Shown here: positions 63,430 to 64,000 of the stretch, one piece after another
Position numbering within the stretch: position 1 is the first letter of the stretch
Layout of the letters: each line of letters starts with the position of its first letter
Assembly (NCBI RefSeq): GCF_001029105.3
Contig: NZ_CP011807.3
Location: 3,844,001 to 3,908,000 of the forward strand
Source: Pandoraea faecigallinarum
GTDB lineage: Bacteria > Pseudomonadota > Gammaproteobacteria > Burkholderiales > Burkholderiaceae
Length of the DNA: 64,000 nucleotides
Direction: 5' to 3'
Made by a program: the position numbers and the translations under genes
Notes under the pieces: generated by a model
Told to the model about the DNA's origin: nothing
Seen by the model: the letters and a program-made list of their open reading frames with translations, nothing else
Databases searched by the model: none

Positions 63430-64000
63430 GTCCCGATCTCCCGATGCCGCGCGCTCGCATACAGCGACGAGTCGACGAAGCCTTCGGCCGCGAGTACCCG
63501 TCCCACGAGAATGAGCGCCGTGCGCTCGATACCAGTCTGTCCGACCTTCGCTTCGATGTCCGCCAATGTGCCCGTCATGCGCGTCTCGTCCGGCCAGCTG
63601 GCGCGGTACACCACGGCAACCGGACAGTCGCTGCCGTAATGCGGCGTCAGCGTCTGGACAATGCGCGCAAGATGCCGCACACCGAGATGGATCGCCATCG
63701 TCGCGCCGTGGCGCGCCAGATCGCTCAGCGCTTCGCCCTCCGGCATCGGTGTCCTGGTCGCGTATCGTGTGAGAATCAGCGTCTGCGAAATGCCCGGAAG
63801 CGTCAGTTCGCAACCCAGCGTCGCGGCACATGCCGCGGTGGCCGTCACCCCCGGCACGATCTCATAGGGAATGCCCAGCGCACGCAGACGCCGGATCTGC
63901 TCGCCGATGGCACCGTACAGCGACGGATCGCCGGAATGCACCCGGGCCACGTTCTGCCCCCGGGCATGCGCGTCGGACAGCAGCCCGACAATGGCGTCGA
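63426..64000 (-). CDS. cobM: Precorrin-4 C11-methyltransferase (CobM), 5' end outside window
   Basis: The last ~191 codons of CobM are visible, running left from the window edge: ARVHSGDPSLYGAIGEQIRR, the GVTATAACAATLGCELTLPG segment, and AVVYRASWPDE. The reading frame stays open to base 64000 with no start codon needed inside. It methylates precorrin-4 at C11. With cobF it marks a cobalamin gene cluster extending to the right. Confidence 0.92.
   Translation of the reverse strand, partial: DAIVGLLSDAHARGQNVARVHSGDPSLYGAIGEQIRRLRALGIPYEIVPGVTATAACAATLGCELTLPGISQTLILTRYATRTPMPEGEALSDLARHGATMAIHLGVRHLARIVQTLTPHYGSDCPVAVVYRASWPDETRMTGTLADIEAKVGQTGIERTALILVGRVLAAEGFVDSSLYASARHREIGT

Overview
The window looks like a chromosomal segment of a high-G+C betaproteobacterium of the Burkholderiaceae, most likely Pandoraea or a close relative. 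The basis is the codon usage, a DUF4148 protein, the rRNA operon layout (16S, tRNA-Ile, tRNA-Ala, 23S, 5S), and the mix of LysR/MarR regulators, RND pumps and a NasST-type nitrate cluster. The genus is an inference; a 16S comparison would settle it.

Layout. 1-4.7 kb: start of an exported protein, a membrane diguanylate cyclase, a Faxc/GST-like protein, and an apparently SOS-controlled pair: a consensus LexA box, a 172-aa unknown ORF and a DEDDh exonuclease fused to a UvrC/Cho-type GIY-YIG nuclease. 5.0-15.7 kb: a tightly overlapping cassette of a LysR regulator, a flavin monooxygenase, a complete oligopeptide-type ABC importer, a BAAT-like acyl-CoA thioesterase/hydrolase and two AhpD/CMD proteins; its substrate is unknown. 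16-17 kb: an AAC(6')-like aminoglycoside acetyltransferase and a decayed IS3-type end. 17.2-22.8 kb: an rRNA operon on the minus strand. 23-33 kb: srkA, a YdjM-like protein, an outer-membrane protein, initiator tRNA-Met, an IS110-family element with a foldable 5' RNA, a frameshifted methyltransferase, an isochorismatase-like protein, a MarR-GNAT fusion, a MocR regulator and a thioesterase. 32.4-33.4 kb: a stranded autotransporter barrel remnant.

34.5-43.4 kb: the nitrate assimilation operon nirB-nirD-nasA-cobA-nasT-nasS on the minus strand. Its control region carries an NtrC-like site, a canonical sigma-54 promoter and a leader attenuator, so nitrogen limitation (NtrC/sigma-54) and nitrate (NasS/NasT antitermination) probably act in series. 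CobA makes the precursor of the siroheme used by NirB.

43.4-64 kb: an acyl-CoA dehydrogenase; a MarR-controlled AaeB/FUSC-type efflux operon; a DUF4148 protein; an AHL-type LuxR regulator with no synthase in the window; two LysR regulators, one beside a nitroreductase; a tripartite RND pump (adaptor, pump with a collagen-like tail, outer-membrane factor) with a divergent LysR; an ankyrin protein; and two cobalamin genes, cobF and cobM, running off the right edge. Most genes sit in short-spaced or ATGA-overlapping operons. Clearly accessory or decayed material is limited to the IS3 remnant, the IS110 element with the broken methyltransferase beside it, and the autotransporter fragment.
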